Part shown: positions 35,204 through 44,171 of the stretch, piece by piece
How the letters are laid out: every line of letters starts with the position of its first letter
Position numbering within the stretch: the first letter of the stretch is position 1
Assembly (NCBI RefSeq): GCF_000185385.1
Contig: NZ_GL622296.1
Location: 1,150,435-1,201,756 of the forward strand
Length of the DNA stretch: 51,322 nucleotides
From: Lachnoanaerobaculum saburreum DSM 3986
Lineage (GTDB): Bacteria > Bacillota > Clostridia > Lachnospirales > Lachnospiraceae
Direction: 5' to 3'
Notes under the pieces: generated by a model
The model's input: only the letters and a program-made list of their open reading frames with translations
Database searches by the model: none
Told to the model about the DNA's origin: nothing
Position numbers and translations under genes: made by a program

Positions 35204-35232
35204 TTGCCACATCTTAAAGAGTAGTATATAAT
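35204..35232 (+). promoter_or_regulatory. Promoter of the purCBA genes
   Basis: TTGCCA (35204-35209), 17 bases, then TATAAT (35227-35232), the same -35 hexamer as the promoter at 7144. The leader to purC is about 70 bases. No PurR-type paired CGAA box is evident. Confidence 0.8.
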
Positions 35233-35309
35233 ACAGTCGTGATATCTGCCTGCTTCGTTTATTGGTTGGCAGTGGAATATTGTAGATTGAAAGCAAATGG
35301 AGGTATACA

Positions 35310-36017
35310 ATGGAAAAGTTGGAGCAGTTATATGAAGGAAAAGCAAAAAAGGTGTTCAAAACTGCCGAACCGGATGTACTTATAGTTTCTTATAAGGATG
35401 ATGCCACAGCTTTTAACGGTGAGAAGAAAGGAACAATTGTTGGAAAAGGTGCGATTAACAATCGTATGACAAATCATTTGTTTAAGCTTTTAGAAAAGAA
35501 AGGGGTTCCTACACATTTTATTGAAGAACTCAATGACAGAGAGACTGCTGTAAAAGCTGTAGAAATAGTACCGCTTGAGGTCATTGTAAGGAACTATTCA
35601 GCCGGAAGCTTTGCAAAGAAGCTTGGAATGGAAGAAGGAATTAAGTTAAAGACTCCTACACTTGAGTTCTCATATAAGGATGATGATCTTGGAGATCCTT
35701 TTATTAACGGATACTACGCACTGGCACTTGATCTTGCCACACAGGAAGAGATAGATAAGATTGCTTCATATGCTTTCAAGGTAAATGAAACATTAATTAA
35801 TTATTTTGACAATCTGGGGATAGATCTGATAGATTTTAAGATTGAATTCGGCAGATATAAAAAAGATATAATACTTGCAGATGAGATTTCTCCTGATACT
35901 TGCAGACTTTGGGATAAAAATACACATGAAAAGCTTGATAAGGACAGATTCAGAAGAGACCTTGGCGGAGTGGAAGATGCCTATGCCGAGGTGTTCAGAA
36001 GACTTGGTATAAATTAG
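35310..36017 (+). CDS. purC: Phosphoribosylaminoimidazole-succinocarboxamide synthase
   Basis: PurC ligates aspartate to CAIR, step 8 of de novo purine synthesis, using ATP. The 235-residue protein has [10 protein letters not shown] at the start, the [11 protein letters not shown] and [11 protein letters not shown] segments, and LIDFKIEFG with metal-binding residues. Length is typical. ATGGAGGTATACA precedes the ATG. It heads a purC-purB-purA run whose products are consecutive or linked steps. Confidence 0.95.
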   Translation: MEKLEQLYEGKAKKVFKTAEPDVLIVSYKDDATAFNGEKKGTIVGKGAINNRMTNHLFKLLEKKGVPTHFIEELNDRETAVKAVEIVPLEVIVRNYSAGSFAKKLGMEEGIKLKTPTLEFSYKDDDLGDPFINGYYALALDLATQEEIDKIASYAFKVNETLINYFDNLGIDLIDFKIEFGRYKKDIILADEISPDTCRLWDKNTHEKLDKDRFRRDLGGVEDAYAEVFRRLGIN

Positions 36018-36026
36018 GAGGAGAGT

Positions 36027-37457
36027 TTGAAAGATAGATATATAAGCCCCCTCTCTGAAAGATATGCAAGTGAAAAAATGCAATATATTTTTTCACAGGA
36101 AAAGAAGTTTAGAACATGGAGAAAACTTTGGATTGCATTGGCAGAGACAGAAAAAGAACTCGGTCTTAATATCACAGACGAGCAGATAGAGGAATTAAAG
36201 AAGTTTAAAGATGATATAAACTTTGATGTGGCAAGGGAAAGAGAAAAAGAAGTCAGGCATGATGTAATGAGCCATGTCTATGCTTACGGAGTTCAATGCC
36301 CTAAGGCAAAAGGAATTATACATCTTGGAGCTACAAGCTGTTATGTAGGTGATAATACCGATATTATTATTATGAAGGAGGCACTTGAGCTTGTCAGAGA
36401 AAAGCTTGTCAATGTGGTAAATGAGTTATCAAAGTTTGCACTTAAGTATAAGGAACTTCCTACTTTGGCATTTACTCATTTCCAGCCCGCACAGCCGACC
36501 ACAGTCGGAAAGAGAGCCACACTTTGGATAAATGAACTTCTGCTTGATTATGAGGATATAAACTACACTCTTGAAAATCTGAAACTTTTGGGATGCAAGG
36601 GGACTACCGGTACTCAGGCCTCTTTTGTAGAGCTTTTTGACGGAGATAATGAAAAAATAGATAAAATAGATCCTATAATTGCAAAAAAGATGGGATTTAA
36701 GGAATGTTATCCTGTGTCAGGTCAGACTTATTCAAGGAAAGTGGATATAAAGGTATTAAATGTCTTAGCAGGTATTGCAGCTTCAGCACATAAGTTTTCA
36801 AATGATATCAGACTTTTACAACATTTAAAAGAGATTGAAGAGCCTTTTGAAAAGTCACAGATCGGTTCTTCTGCAATGGCATATAAGAGAAATCCTATGA
36901 GAAGTGAAAGAATTGCATCACTCTCAAACTATGTAATGAGTGATGTCATTAATCCTATGATGGTTGCTTCCACACAGTGGTTTGAGAGGACATTGGATGA
37001 TTCCGCGAATAAGAGACTCTCTATACCTGAAGGATTTTTGTGCATAGACGGTATACTTGATTTATATTTAAATGTGGTAGACGGTTTGGTGGTATATCCT
37101 AAAGTTATAGAAAAACATTTAATGGCAGAATTGCCTTTTATGGCTACAGAGAATATAATGATGGATGCGGTGAAGGCCGGTGGAGACAGACAGGAACTGC
37201 ATGAAAGAATAAGAGAACTTTCAATGATCGCGGGAAGAAATGTAAAGGAGCTTGGGGAAGATAACAATCTGCTTGATTTAATTGCAGAAGATCCGATGTT
37301 CAAACTTTCAAAAGAAGAATTGAAAGATTCTATGAAGCCTGAAAAATATATCGGTAGAAGTGCCGTTCAGGTGGAAGATTTCATAAAAAGAAATATCAAG
37401 CCGATTCTGGATGAATACAAAGATATTTTGGGGTTAAAGGCTGATATAAATGTATAA
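36027..37457 (+). CDS. purB: Adenylosuccinate lyase
   Basis: PurB cleaves SAICAR to AICAR and adenylosuccinate to AMP, each with release of fumarate, so it acts both after PurC and after PurA. The 476-residue protein has the fumarase-superfamily signature SSAMAYKRNPMRSE with the catalytic serine loop, and THFQPAQPTTVGKR. TTG 36027 follows AGGAGG by five bases. Length matches the long form of the family. Confidence 0.94.
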   Translation: MKDRYISPLSERYASEKMQYIFSQEKKFRTWRKLWIALAETEKELGLNITDEQIEELKKFKDDINFDVAREREKEVRHDVMSHVYAYGVQCPKAKGIIHLGATSCYVGDNTDIIIMKEALELVREKLVNVVNELSKFALKYKELPTLAFTHFQPAQPTTVGKRATLWINELLLDYEDINYTLENLKLLGCKGTTGTQASFVELFDGDNEKIDKIDPIIAKKMGFKECYPVSGQTYSRKVDIKVLNVLAGIAASAHKFSNDIRLLQHLKEIEEPFEKSQIGSSAMAYKRNPMRSERIASLSNYVMSDVINPMMVASTQWFERTLDDSANKRLSIPEGFLCIDGILDLYLNVVDGLVVYPKVIEKHLMAELPFMATENIMMDAVKAGGDRQELHERIRELSMIAGRNVKELGEDNNLLDLIAEDPMFKLSKEELKDSMKPEKYIGRSAVQVEDFIKRNIKPILDEYKDILGLKADINV

Positions 37458-37467
37458 GGAGAGTTAA

Positions 37468-38745
37468 ATGGTAAGAGCTATAGTAGGTGCTAACTGGGGT
37501 GACGAGGGTAAGGGCAAAATCACAGATATGCTGGCTGCAAAAGCGGATATTATTATTCGTTTCCAAGGCGGAAGCAATGCAGGTCATACGATCATAAACA
37601 ATTATGGTAAGTTTGCATTGCATTTATTGCCGTCAGGAGTGTTCTATGATCATACAATAAGCATTATAGGAAACGGTGTTGCACTAAATATTCCGTATTT
37701 AATCAAAGAAATAAATGAGATAGTAGAAAAAGGTGTTCCAAGGCCTAAGATTTTAGTATCTGACAGAGCACAGCTTTTGATGCCGTATCATATTTTGCAA
37801 GACACCTATGAGGAAGCAAGACTTGCGGGAAAAGCATACGGCTCTACCAAGTCGGGAATAGCTCCTTTTTATTCAGATAAGTTTGCCAAGATCGGTATTC
37901 AGGTAAGTGAGCTGTTTGATGATGAGATACTTGAAGAAAAGGTTGAAAAAATCTGTACACTTAAGAATGTAATGTTCAAGTATCTATACCATATGCCTGA
38001 GCTTGATAAGACAGAGCTTTTAAACACTCTCCGTGAGTATAGAGATATGATAGAGCCTTTTGTATGTGATGTAAGTACATATCTTTATAAGACAATCAAA
38101 GAAGGTAAAAACATTCTTTTAGAGGGTCAGCTGGGTTCACTCAAAGACCCTGACCACGGAATCTATCCGATGGTTACATCATCATCTACATTGGCTGCAT
38201 ACGGTGCAATCGGTGCAGGTATCGCTCCATATGAAATAAGTGATATAACAACGGTAGTTAAAGCATATTCATCTGCGGTAGGTGCAGGAGAGTTTGTCAG
38301 TGAAATCTTAGATGAAGCTGCAGCTGATGAACTTAGAAGAAGAGGCGGCGACGGCGGAGAGTTTGGAGCCACCACAGGAAGACCCAGAAGAATGGGATGG
38401 TTTGATGCTGTTGCCTCAAGATATGGTGTGAGAATACAGGGTACTACAGAGGTTGCACTTACTGTACTTGATGTACTTGGATATCTTGATGAGATTCCTG
38501 TATGTGTAGGATATGATATAAACGGTGAAATTATAAAGGACTTCCCGACAACAAGCAGGCTAAAGCTTGCAAAACCTGTATATGAATATCTTCCGGGATG
38601 GAAATGTGATATCAGAGGTATAAAGGAATATGACAAGTTGCCAAAAAATTGCAGGAAGTACATTGAGTTTATAGAAAAAGAACTTGAAGTACCTGTGAAA
38701 TTGGTAAGTAACGGGCCGGGCAGAGATGATATTATCTATAGATAA
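37468..38745 (+). CDS. purA: Adenylosuccinate synthetase
   Basis: PurA joins aspartate to IMP with GTP to make adenylosuccinate, the first AMP-branch step. The 425-residue protein shows NWGDEGKGKITD, GGSNAGHTI (active-site His), EGQLGSL and TTGRPRRMGWFDAV. AAGGAGAG precedes the ATG closely. It follows purB by 10 bases. Confidence 0.95.
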   Translation: MVRAIVGANWGDEGKGKITDMLAAKADIIIRFQGGSNAGHTIINNYGKFALHLLPSGVFYDHTISIIGNGVALNIPYLIKEINEIVEKGVPRPKILVSDRAQLLMPYHILQDTYEEARLAGKAYGSTKSGIAPFYSDKFAKIGIQVSELFDDEILEEKVEKICTLKNVMFKYLYHMPELDKTELLNTLREYRDMIEPFVCDVSTYLYKTIKEGKNILLEGQLGSLKDPDHGIYPMVTSSSTLAAYGAIGAGIAPYEISDITTVVKAYSSAVGAGEFVSEILDEAAADELRRRGGDGGEFGATTGRPRRMGWFDAVASRYGVRIQGTTEVALTVLDVLGYLDEIPVCVGYDINGEIIKDFPTTSRLKLAKPVYEYLPGWKCDIRGIKEYDKLPKNCRKYIEFIEKELEVPVKLVSNGPGRDDIIYR

Positions 38746-38761
38746 GCCCAAATAGTGATTT

Positions 38762-38791
38762 GCCCCATATCAGCATAAACTGATATGGGGC
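38762..38791 (+). terminator. Strong hairpin between purA and pheS, with no clear T-run
   Basis: A perfect 12-bp stem (38762-38773 with 38780-38791) closes a 6-base loop. The following bases are TTGACTATT, so the T-run is weak. It may end purA transcription, or mark an RNA-processing site. Confidence 0.55.
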
Positions 38792-38819
38792 TTGACTATT
38801 CATTAAATAAGGAGAAATA

Positions 38820-39839
38820 ATGATAGACATAATAGAGAAACTTCAAAAAGAAGCTTTAGAAAAGATAAACAGTGCAGAGAATAAAGAAAGATTGAATGAA
38901 TTAAAAGTAGCTTATCTTGGAAAGAAGGGTGAGATTACAGCTCTTCTTAAAAATATGAAAAATATAGCTCCTGAGGACAGGGCTGAATTCGGTAAAGTAG
39001 TGAATGAGGCAAGAGAGGCCATTGAAAATACATTAAACAATGTGGGAAATGAACTTTCAAAACTTGCACTTAAAACAAGGTTGCAGGCAGAAACAATAGA
39101 TGTTACACTACCGGCAAATAAAAGAGAGTTCGGACACAGTCACCCGAATGTAATTGCATTACATGAAGTTGAAAAAATCTTTACAGCTATGGGCTATGAG
39201 GTTGTAGAAGGACCTGAAATAGAGTATGACGAGTATAACTTTACCAAGCTTAATATACCTGCAAATCACCCGGCAAAGGATGAGCAGGATACATTCTATA
39301 TATCAAATGATATAGTACTTCGTACACAGACATCACCTGTACAGGCAAGAATTATGGAGACCGGTAAGCTTCCTATAAAGATGATAAGTCCCGGAAGAGT
39401 ATATCGTTCAGATGAGGTGGATGCTACACATTCTCCCACTTTCAATCAGATAGAGGGACTTATTGTAGATAAGGATATTACATTTGCCGATCTTAAAGGA
39501 ACACTTGAAGTATTTGCAAAGAAACTTTTTGGAGAAGAAACCAAGGTTAAATTCAGACCTCACCATTTCCCTTTTACAGAGCCAAGTGCGGAAATGGATG
39601 TTACATGTTTTAAATGTCATGGCAGAGGATGTAGATTTTGTAAGGGCAGCGGATGGATAGAGATACTTGGCTGTGGAATGGTACATCCACATGTATTTGA
39701 TATGTGTGGCGTTGATAAGAATAATTACAACGGATTTGCATTCGGTATCGGACTTGAGAGAATAGCACTCTTAAAGTATGAGATAGATGATATGAGACTG
39801 TTATATGAAAACGATATCAGATTCTTAAAGCAATTTTAG
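38820..39839 (+). CDS. pheS: Phenylalanine-tRNA ligase alpha subunit
   Basis: PheS carries the catalytic core of the alpha2-beta2 enzyme that charges tRNA-Phe. The 339-residue protein has an N-terminal coiled coil (1-85), class II motif 2 (SPGRVYRSDEVDATHSPTFN), a Cys-rich insert CFKCHGRGCRFCKGSG typical of Firmicute PheS, and motif 3 GFAFGIGLERIALL. AAGGAG supports the ATG. It is followed by pheT after 32 bases. Confidence 0.95.
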   Translation: MIDIIEKLQKEALEKINSAENKERLNELKVAYLGKKGEITALLKNMKNIAPEDRAEFGKVVNEAREAIENTLNNVGNELSKLALKTRLQAETIDVTLPANKREFGHSHPNVIALHEVEKIFTAMGYEVVEGPEIEYDEYNFTKLNIPANHPAKDEQDTFYISNDIVLRTQTSPVQARIMETGKLPIKMISPGRVYRSDEVDATHSPTFNQIEGLIVDKDITFADLKGTLEVFAKKLFGEETKVKFRPHHFPFTEPSAEMDVTCFKCHGRGCRFCKGSGWIEILGCGMVHPHVFDMCGVDKNNYNGFAFGIGLERIALLKYEIDDMRLLYENDIRFLKQF

Positions 39840-39871
39840 TCAACAAAAAATATATAGATCAGAGGTAAAGA

Positions 39872-42292
39872 ATGGATACAGCATTATCATGGATAAAGGC
39901 ATATGTGCCTGACTTGGATGTGACACCAAGTGAATATACAGATGCAATGACTCTTACCGGCACAAAGGTAGAGGGTTATAAAGAATTGGATAAAAATCTT
40001 GAAAAAATAGTAGTAGGTGAGATACTTTCAATAGAAAAACATCCCGATGCTGACAAGCTTATTATATGTCAGGTGGATGTGGGCAATGAGAAAATACAGA
40101 TAGTTACAGGAGCATCAAATGTGTCTGTAGGAGATAAAGTTCCTGTGGTACTTGACGGCGGTAAGGTGGCAGGCGGACATGATGGAAGTCCTCTACCTGA
40201 AAACGGTATAAAGATAAAAAAAGGTAAACTTCGCGGGGTAGAGTCATTTGGAATGATGTGTTCTATTGACGAGCTTGGACAGGATAAAAACTATTTTCCT
40301 GATGCACCTGAAAACGGTATATATATCCTTCCTAAGGACTCAAAAGTAGTTGCCGATGCTATAGAGCTTCTGGGACTTAGAGATACCATATTTGAATATG
40401 AGATCACATCAAACAGGGTGGACTGTTATGGTGTGATAGGAATTGCAAGAGAGGCGGCTGCCACATTTAAGAAAAAGTTTGTATTACCAAAAGTAAATCA
40501 AACAGGAAACAGTGAAAATGTAGCCGACTATCTAAGCGTAGAAGTAAGAGATAGTGAGCTTTGCAAAAGATATGTGGCAAGAGTTGTAAAAAATATCAAA
40601 CTTGCACCTTCACCTGCATGGATGCAGGAGAGACTTCGTGCAGTAGGAATAAGACCTATAAACAATATAGTGGATATTACAAATTATGTTATGGCGGAGT
40701 ACGGTCAGCCGATGCATGCCTTTGACTATGATCTGCTTGAAGGACATAAGATAGTGGTGGACAGAGCAAAAGACGGGGAAGAGTTTGAGACACTTGACGG
40801 TATGGTAAGGAAACTTGATAAAGATATCCTTATGATAAATGATGGAAAAAAGGCTGTAGCTGTTGCAGGTATCATGGGTGGAGAAAACTCAAAGATTACA
40901 GATGATGTGACTACAATGGTATTTGAGTGTGCTACATTTGACGGTACTAATATCAGACTTTCATCAAAGAGACTCGGACTTCGTACAGATTCATCAGGAA
41001 AGTTTGAAAAGGGGCTTGATCCGAACAATGCATATGATGCAATGATGAGAGCTTGCTCACTTGTAGAAGAGCTTGGTGCAGGTGAGGTGGTAGGAGGATA
41101 TGTTGATGTCTATCCTGTAAAGGCGGTGGAATCAAGAGTCAAATTCGAGCCTGAGCGAATCAATAAGTTACTTGGAACTGATATATCAAGGGAAGATATG
41201 CTTGAAATCTTTGACAGAATTGAGTTAAAATATGATAAAGAGACTGATGAGATTGTAGCTCCGACCTTCAGACAGGATATTCATTTTATGGCTGATCTTG
41301 CCGAAGAGGTGGCAAGATTTTTCGGATATGATAAGATACCTACCACATTGCCGAAGTCAAGTGCTGCTATAGGCGGTATCAATCTAAAACTTGAGATAGA
41401 AGAGCTTGCAAGAGATGTGGCAAAATTTTTGGGATTTTCAGAGGCAATGAATTATTCATTTGAAAGTGCCAAGGTCTTTGATAAGTTGAATCTTTCAAAG
41501 GACAGCCGGTACAGAAAGGCTATAGAGATTTCAAATCCGCTTGGTGAAGACTTCAAAATCATGAGAACTCAGGCTGTAAACAGTATACTTAATTCTCTGT
41601 CAACCAACTACAACAGAAGAAATAAGGATGTACATCTGTTTGAACTTGCAAATATCTACATTCCGAAAGAACTTCCGCTAAAGGAGTTGCCTGATGAGAG
41701 AATGCAGTTTGTACTTGGATTCTATGGTAAGGAAAACTTTTTTGATATGAAGGGTGTAGTAGAGGAATTTTTATACACTATAGGAATTGTCGGAAAGCTC
41801 CACTATGATCCAAGCTGTAAGGAGGAATTTTTACATCCCGGAAGAAAGGCTGATATAGTATTTGACGGTGTCCGCCTCGGATACTTAGGTGAAGTACATC
41901 CGCTTGTATGTGAGAACTACAAGCTGGGTGAGAGAACATATATTGCAGTGCTTGATTTGCCGAATATTATTTCGTTTGTAAACTTTGATATAAAGTATAC
42001 CGGAATAGCAAAATATCCGTCAATTTCAAGGGATGTTTCACTTGTGGTACCAAAAAATATATTGGTAGGTGAAATAGAAGATATTATTGAAAAGAATGGC
42101 GGAAGCAATCTTGAGTCCTTTAAGTTGTTTGATATATATGAGGGTGACCAGATAGAAGCGGGATTTAAGTCTGTGGCTTATTCACTGACATTTAGGAATA
42201 AAGAAAGAACTCTTCTTGACACTGAGGTGAATGAAGTTATGGATAAGATTTTGAATAAACTTGAGGCTAAGAATATAAAGATCAGATCCTAA
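39872..42292 (+). CDS. pheT: Phenylalanine-tRNA ligase beta subunit
   Basis: PheT is the large beta subunit, with editing and tRNA anticodon roles. The 806-residue protein has an N-terminal EMAP-type tRNA-binding domain (about 40-150), the B3/B4 editing domain, the B5 domain, a catalytic-like core and a C-terminal FDX-ACB domain (KYPSISRDVSLVV onward). Length and order match the family. Confidence 0.95.
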   Translation: MDTALSWIKAYVPDLDVTPSEYTDAMTLTGTKVEGYKELDKNLEKIVVGEILSIEKHPDADKLIICQVDVGNEKIQIVTGASNVSVGDKVPVVLDGGKVAGGHDGSPLPENGIKIKKGKLRGVESFGMMCSIDELGQDKNYFPDAPENGIYILPKDSKVVADAIELLGLRDTIFEYEITSNRVDCYGVIGIAREAAATFKKKFVLPKVNQTGNSENVADYLSVEVRDSELCKRYVARVVKNIKLAPSPAWMQERLRAVGIRPINNIVDITNYVMAEYGQPMHAFDYDLLEGHKIVVDRAKDGEEFETLDGMVRKLDKDILMINDGKKAVAVAGIMGGENSKITDDVTTMVFECATFDGTNIRLSSKRLGLRTDSSGKFEKGLDPNNAYDAMMRACSLVEELGAGEVVGGYVDVYPVKAVESRVKFEPERINKLLGTDISREDMLEIFDRIELKYDKETDEIVAPTFRQDIHFMADLAEEVARFFGYDKIPTTLPKSSAAIGGINLKLEIEELARDVAKFLGFSEAMNYSFESAKVFDKLNLSKDSRYRKAIEISNPLGEDFKIMRTQAVNSILNSLSTNYNRRNKDVHLFELANIYIPKELPLKELPDERMQFVLGFYGKENFFDMKGVVEEFLYTIGIVGKLHYDPSCKEEFLHPGRKADIVFDGVRLGYLGEVHPLVCENYKLGERTYIAVLDLPNIISFVNFDIKYTGIAKYPSISRDVSLVVPKNILVGEIEDIIEKNGGSNLESFKLFDIYEGDQIEAGFKSVAYSLTFRNKERTLLDTEVNEVMDKILNKLEAKNIKIRS

Positions 42293-42337
42293 GCTTGCTA
42301 TATGAGTCTTTTGATATTTTTTGAAAAGTGAGAAAAA

Positions 42338-43822
42338 ATGGGTAGAAGTAGGAGAAGGAAAAAAAAGAGTAAAGCTTTTATCAGATATTTTTGCCTTTTT
42401 ATATGTGCTGTTATCTTATTTACTTCTCTACTGATCGGAGATGACACCAAGGCTTATGGAGAAGGAAGAAGTGCTATATATAAAAATCCTATCAATCCGG
42501 ATTATGAGAGCAATGATAACGGCGTAAAGACATCATTTAGATTTAGATTACTTAACAATTTGAGTGGAGAAGCAGAATACGGCTCCAATGCAATGTCACT
42601 TATATCTGTAAGTGATGAGGACAACAAAAGAAGTACAATAAAGAACTTTGCAGATATCCTGGATATGGATATATATAGCAATCTTTGTTTTTGTGCAAAT
42701 ATAGAAAACAGTTCCGGTGTTGACAGAAATATAAGTGTGGATATAATATTGCCTTCAGATGTGGACGGCAGTATTTCCACAATCAGACTTATTAACTCAA
42801 GTCTTGATATCTTTAAAGGAGATTTAACCGGTGTGGATATTAAGTATGAGATGAATGACGGCAGTGTTACAGAGGCACAAAGAAAATCAGGAAAGGAACT
42901 TGACTTTAATAAGGTAAAGACAATCAAGATAGACGGTAAAATATCTGCCGGGCAAAAATTTGAGGGTATTTTACCGATGGAAATCATTGAAAATAAGTCA
43001 CTGCCTGAGAAAAAAGATGACTTTGTGGATGATCTGAAGACTATTGATGAGATAAATACCGATAATAACTTTGATTTTAAGATAAACTACAGATACCCAA
43101 TCAAAAAAGAACTTGACCTTAGCATTGCTACCTGCCATGGAAGTGAGAGAGTTGAAGACTTTTCAAAAGGTAAGATAGTAGGTATAGCAAAAAGAGATGA
43201 GGAAAGCTATGATATACTGCCAAGTGATATAATAGAGAAATTTGGTGATGCCGATACAGCCTTTTTTTCAATGTTTACTGTGGATGAAAAAAGGGATGAT
43301 TTTGTAAATGATTATTCCTTTGTAAGTGTGGATACAAAAGGTTTACAAGATTTGGTAAAGGACAGCGGATATTCATTGCTTATAGAAGATTTTGCATTGA
43401 AGAATAAATATGATTTTATAGCAGGTGAAAAAAAGCATATTTATGAAGACGGACTTGAACTGAACCTTGGTAAAAAGGATAAATACGGGCATATACTTTC
43501 AAAGGTCTATGTGGAATTTCAAAAGGTACTGGATTGCAGGGACAGTGAGGTGGCACTGGGCAGAGAATGGAATAAATTTGACAATCTGGTATCGGCAAGG
43601 CTTCAAAGTGACGGAAAAACAATAGATATAGATAGAGATAAGATAAAGGTTGAGAGCAATGTAGATACAAAGACAAAGGGCGATTACACTGTGAAATATT
43701 CCTATGAAATATTGCCGGATATCAGAGTAAGCAATATTGCAAAGGTAAAGGTAGTGGAGGATACAAAGACTCTACAGACTGATACTGAGAGCAAAGAGGG
43801 CAGCAATGTGAAAATTGAGTAA
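42338..43822 (+). CDS. Secreted or membrane-anchored protein with a C-terminal Ig-like domain, function unknown
   Basis: I do not recognise the 494-residue protein. Its N terminus is very basic (MGRSRRRKKKSKAFIRYF) followed by one hydrophobic helix, so it is exported or anchored by that helix. The bulk is polar and Asp/Lys-rich. The last 60 residues, ending IRVSNIAKVKVVED, resemble the bacterial Ig-like (DUF5011-type) fold: KVESNVDTKTKGDYTVKYSY. Such folds occur in surface proteins. No sortase LPxTG motif is seen. It lies between pheT and secG, and no other cell-surface gene is adjacent. Confidence 0.65.
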   Translation: MGRSRRRKKKSKAFIRYFCLFICAVILFTSLLIGDDTKAYGEGRSAIYKNPINPDYESNDNGVKTSFRFRLLNNLSGEAEYGSNAMSLISVSDEDNKRSTIKNFADILDMDIYSNLCFCANIENSSGVDRNISVDIILPSDVDGSISTIRLINSSLDIFKGDLTGVDIKYEMNDGSVTEAQRKSGKELDFNKVKTIKIDGKISAGQKFEGILPMEIIENKSLPEKKDDFVDDLKTIDEINTDNNFDFKINYRYPIKKELDLSIATCHGSERVEDFSKGKIVGIAKRDEESYDILPSDIIEKFGDADTAFFSMFTVDEKRDDFVNDYSFVSVDTKGLQDLVKDSGYSLLIEDFALKNKYDFIAGEKKHIYEDGLELNLGKKDKYGHILSKVYVEFQKVLDCRDSEVALGREWNKFDNLVSARLQSDGKTIDIDRDKIKVESNVDTKTKGDYTVKYSYEILPDIRVSNIAKVKVVEDTKTLQTDTESKEGSNVKIE

Positions 43823-43829
43823 TCTTTGC

Positions 43830-43858
43830 TTGCAATAGTGGCGGTTTAGTGATATTAT
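43830..43858 (+). promoter_or_regulatory. Promoter of secG
   Basis: TTGCAA (43830-43835), 17 bases, then TATTAT (43853-43858). TG at 43850-43851 makes it an extended -10 too. The predicted start is about 25 bases before the ATG. Confidence 0.75.
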
Positions 43859-43890
43859 AAAGTCAGTTTTGTATAAAATGGAGTGTAGAT

Positions 43891-44121
43891 ATGTTAAATA
43901 AGTTGATTTCAATAATATTTATTTTAGTGTGTGTTTTCCTGACGACGGTGGTACTGTTTCAGGAGGGTAATGAGCAGGGACTCGGTTCAATAGGCGGTAT
44001 CGCAGATACATATTGGGGTAAGAACAGAGGACGTTCAGTAGAAGGTTTGCTTGAGAAGCTTACCAAGGTAGCTGCGGCACTGTTTTTGATTTTATCATTA
44101 GTTTTAAATATTGTTAAATAA
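43891..44121 (+). CDS. secG: Preprotein translocase subunit SecG
   Basis: SecG is a small accessory subunit of the SecYEG protein channel. The 76-residue protein has two membrane helices (about 3-25 and 52-75) joined by QEGNEQGLGSIGG, a signature of the family. GGAG is upstream of the ATG at normal spacing. The terminator begins at its stop codon. secG followed by rnr and smpB is a widespread Firmicute order. Confidence 0.95.
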   Translation: MLNKLISIIFILVCVFLTTVVLFQEGNEQGLGSIGGIADTYWGKNRGRSVEGLLEKLTKVAAALFLILSLVLNIVK

Positions 44122-44152
44122 TAAAAAGCACTCACATGAGTGCTTTTTATTA
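44121..44152 (+). terminator. Terminator after secG
   Basis: A near-perfect 14-bp stem (44121-44134 with 44137-44150, 2-base loop) has A-rich 5' and T-rich 3' sides, so it could work in both directions. It stands 20 bases before the rnr start; readthrough must feed rnr unless an unseen promoter exists. Confidence 0.8.
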
Positions 44153-44171
44153 TAAGTTTATAAGGGTAGAT

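Noticed and set aside
35233-35309. Purine riboswitch or small hairpin (CTGCC/GGCAG) in the purC leader
   Set aside because: The stem is only five pairs with a 17-base loop and none of the conserved purine riboswitch core is present.
38163-38663. Long minus-strand open frame opposite purA (166 codons)
   Set aside because: It is a mirror of a well-supported housekeeping gene, with no ribosome site and an odd composition rich in Ser and Pro.
38746-38819. T-box leader for pheS
   Set aside because: The interval is too short and the conserved T-box sequence is missing.
42502-42987. Minus-strand open frame opposite the Ig-like protein gene
   Set aside because: No ribosome site, and the plus-strand gene has a clear signal sequence and start.
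44136-44171. Earlier in-frame start for rnr
   Set aside because: It lies in the secG terminator hairpin and lacks a ribosome site; ATG 44172 has one.
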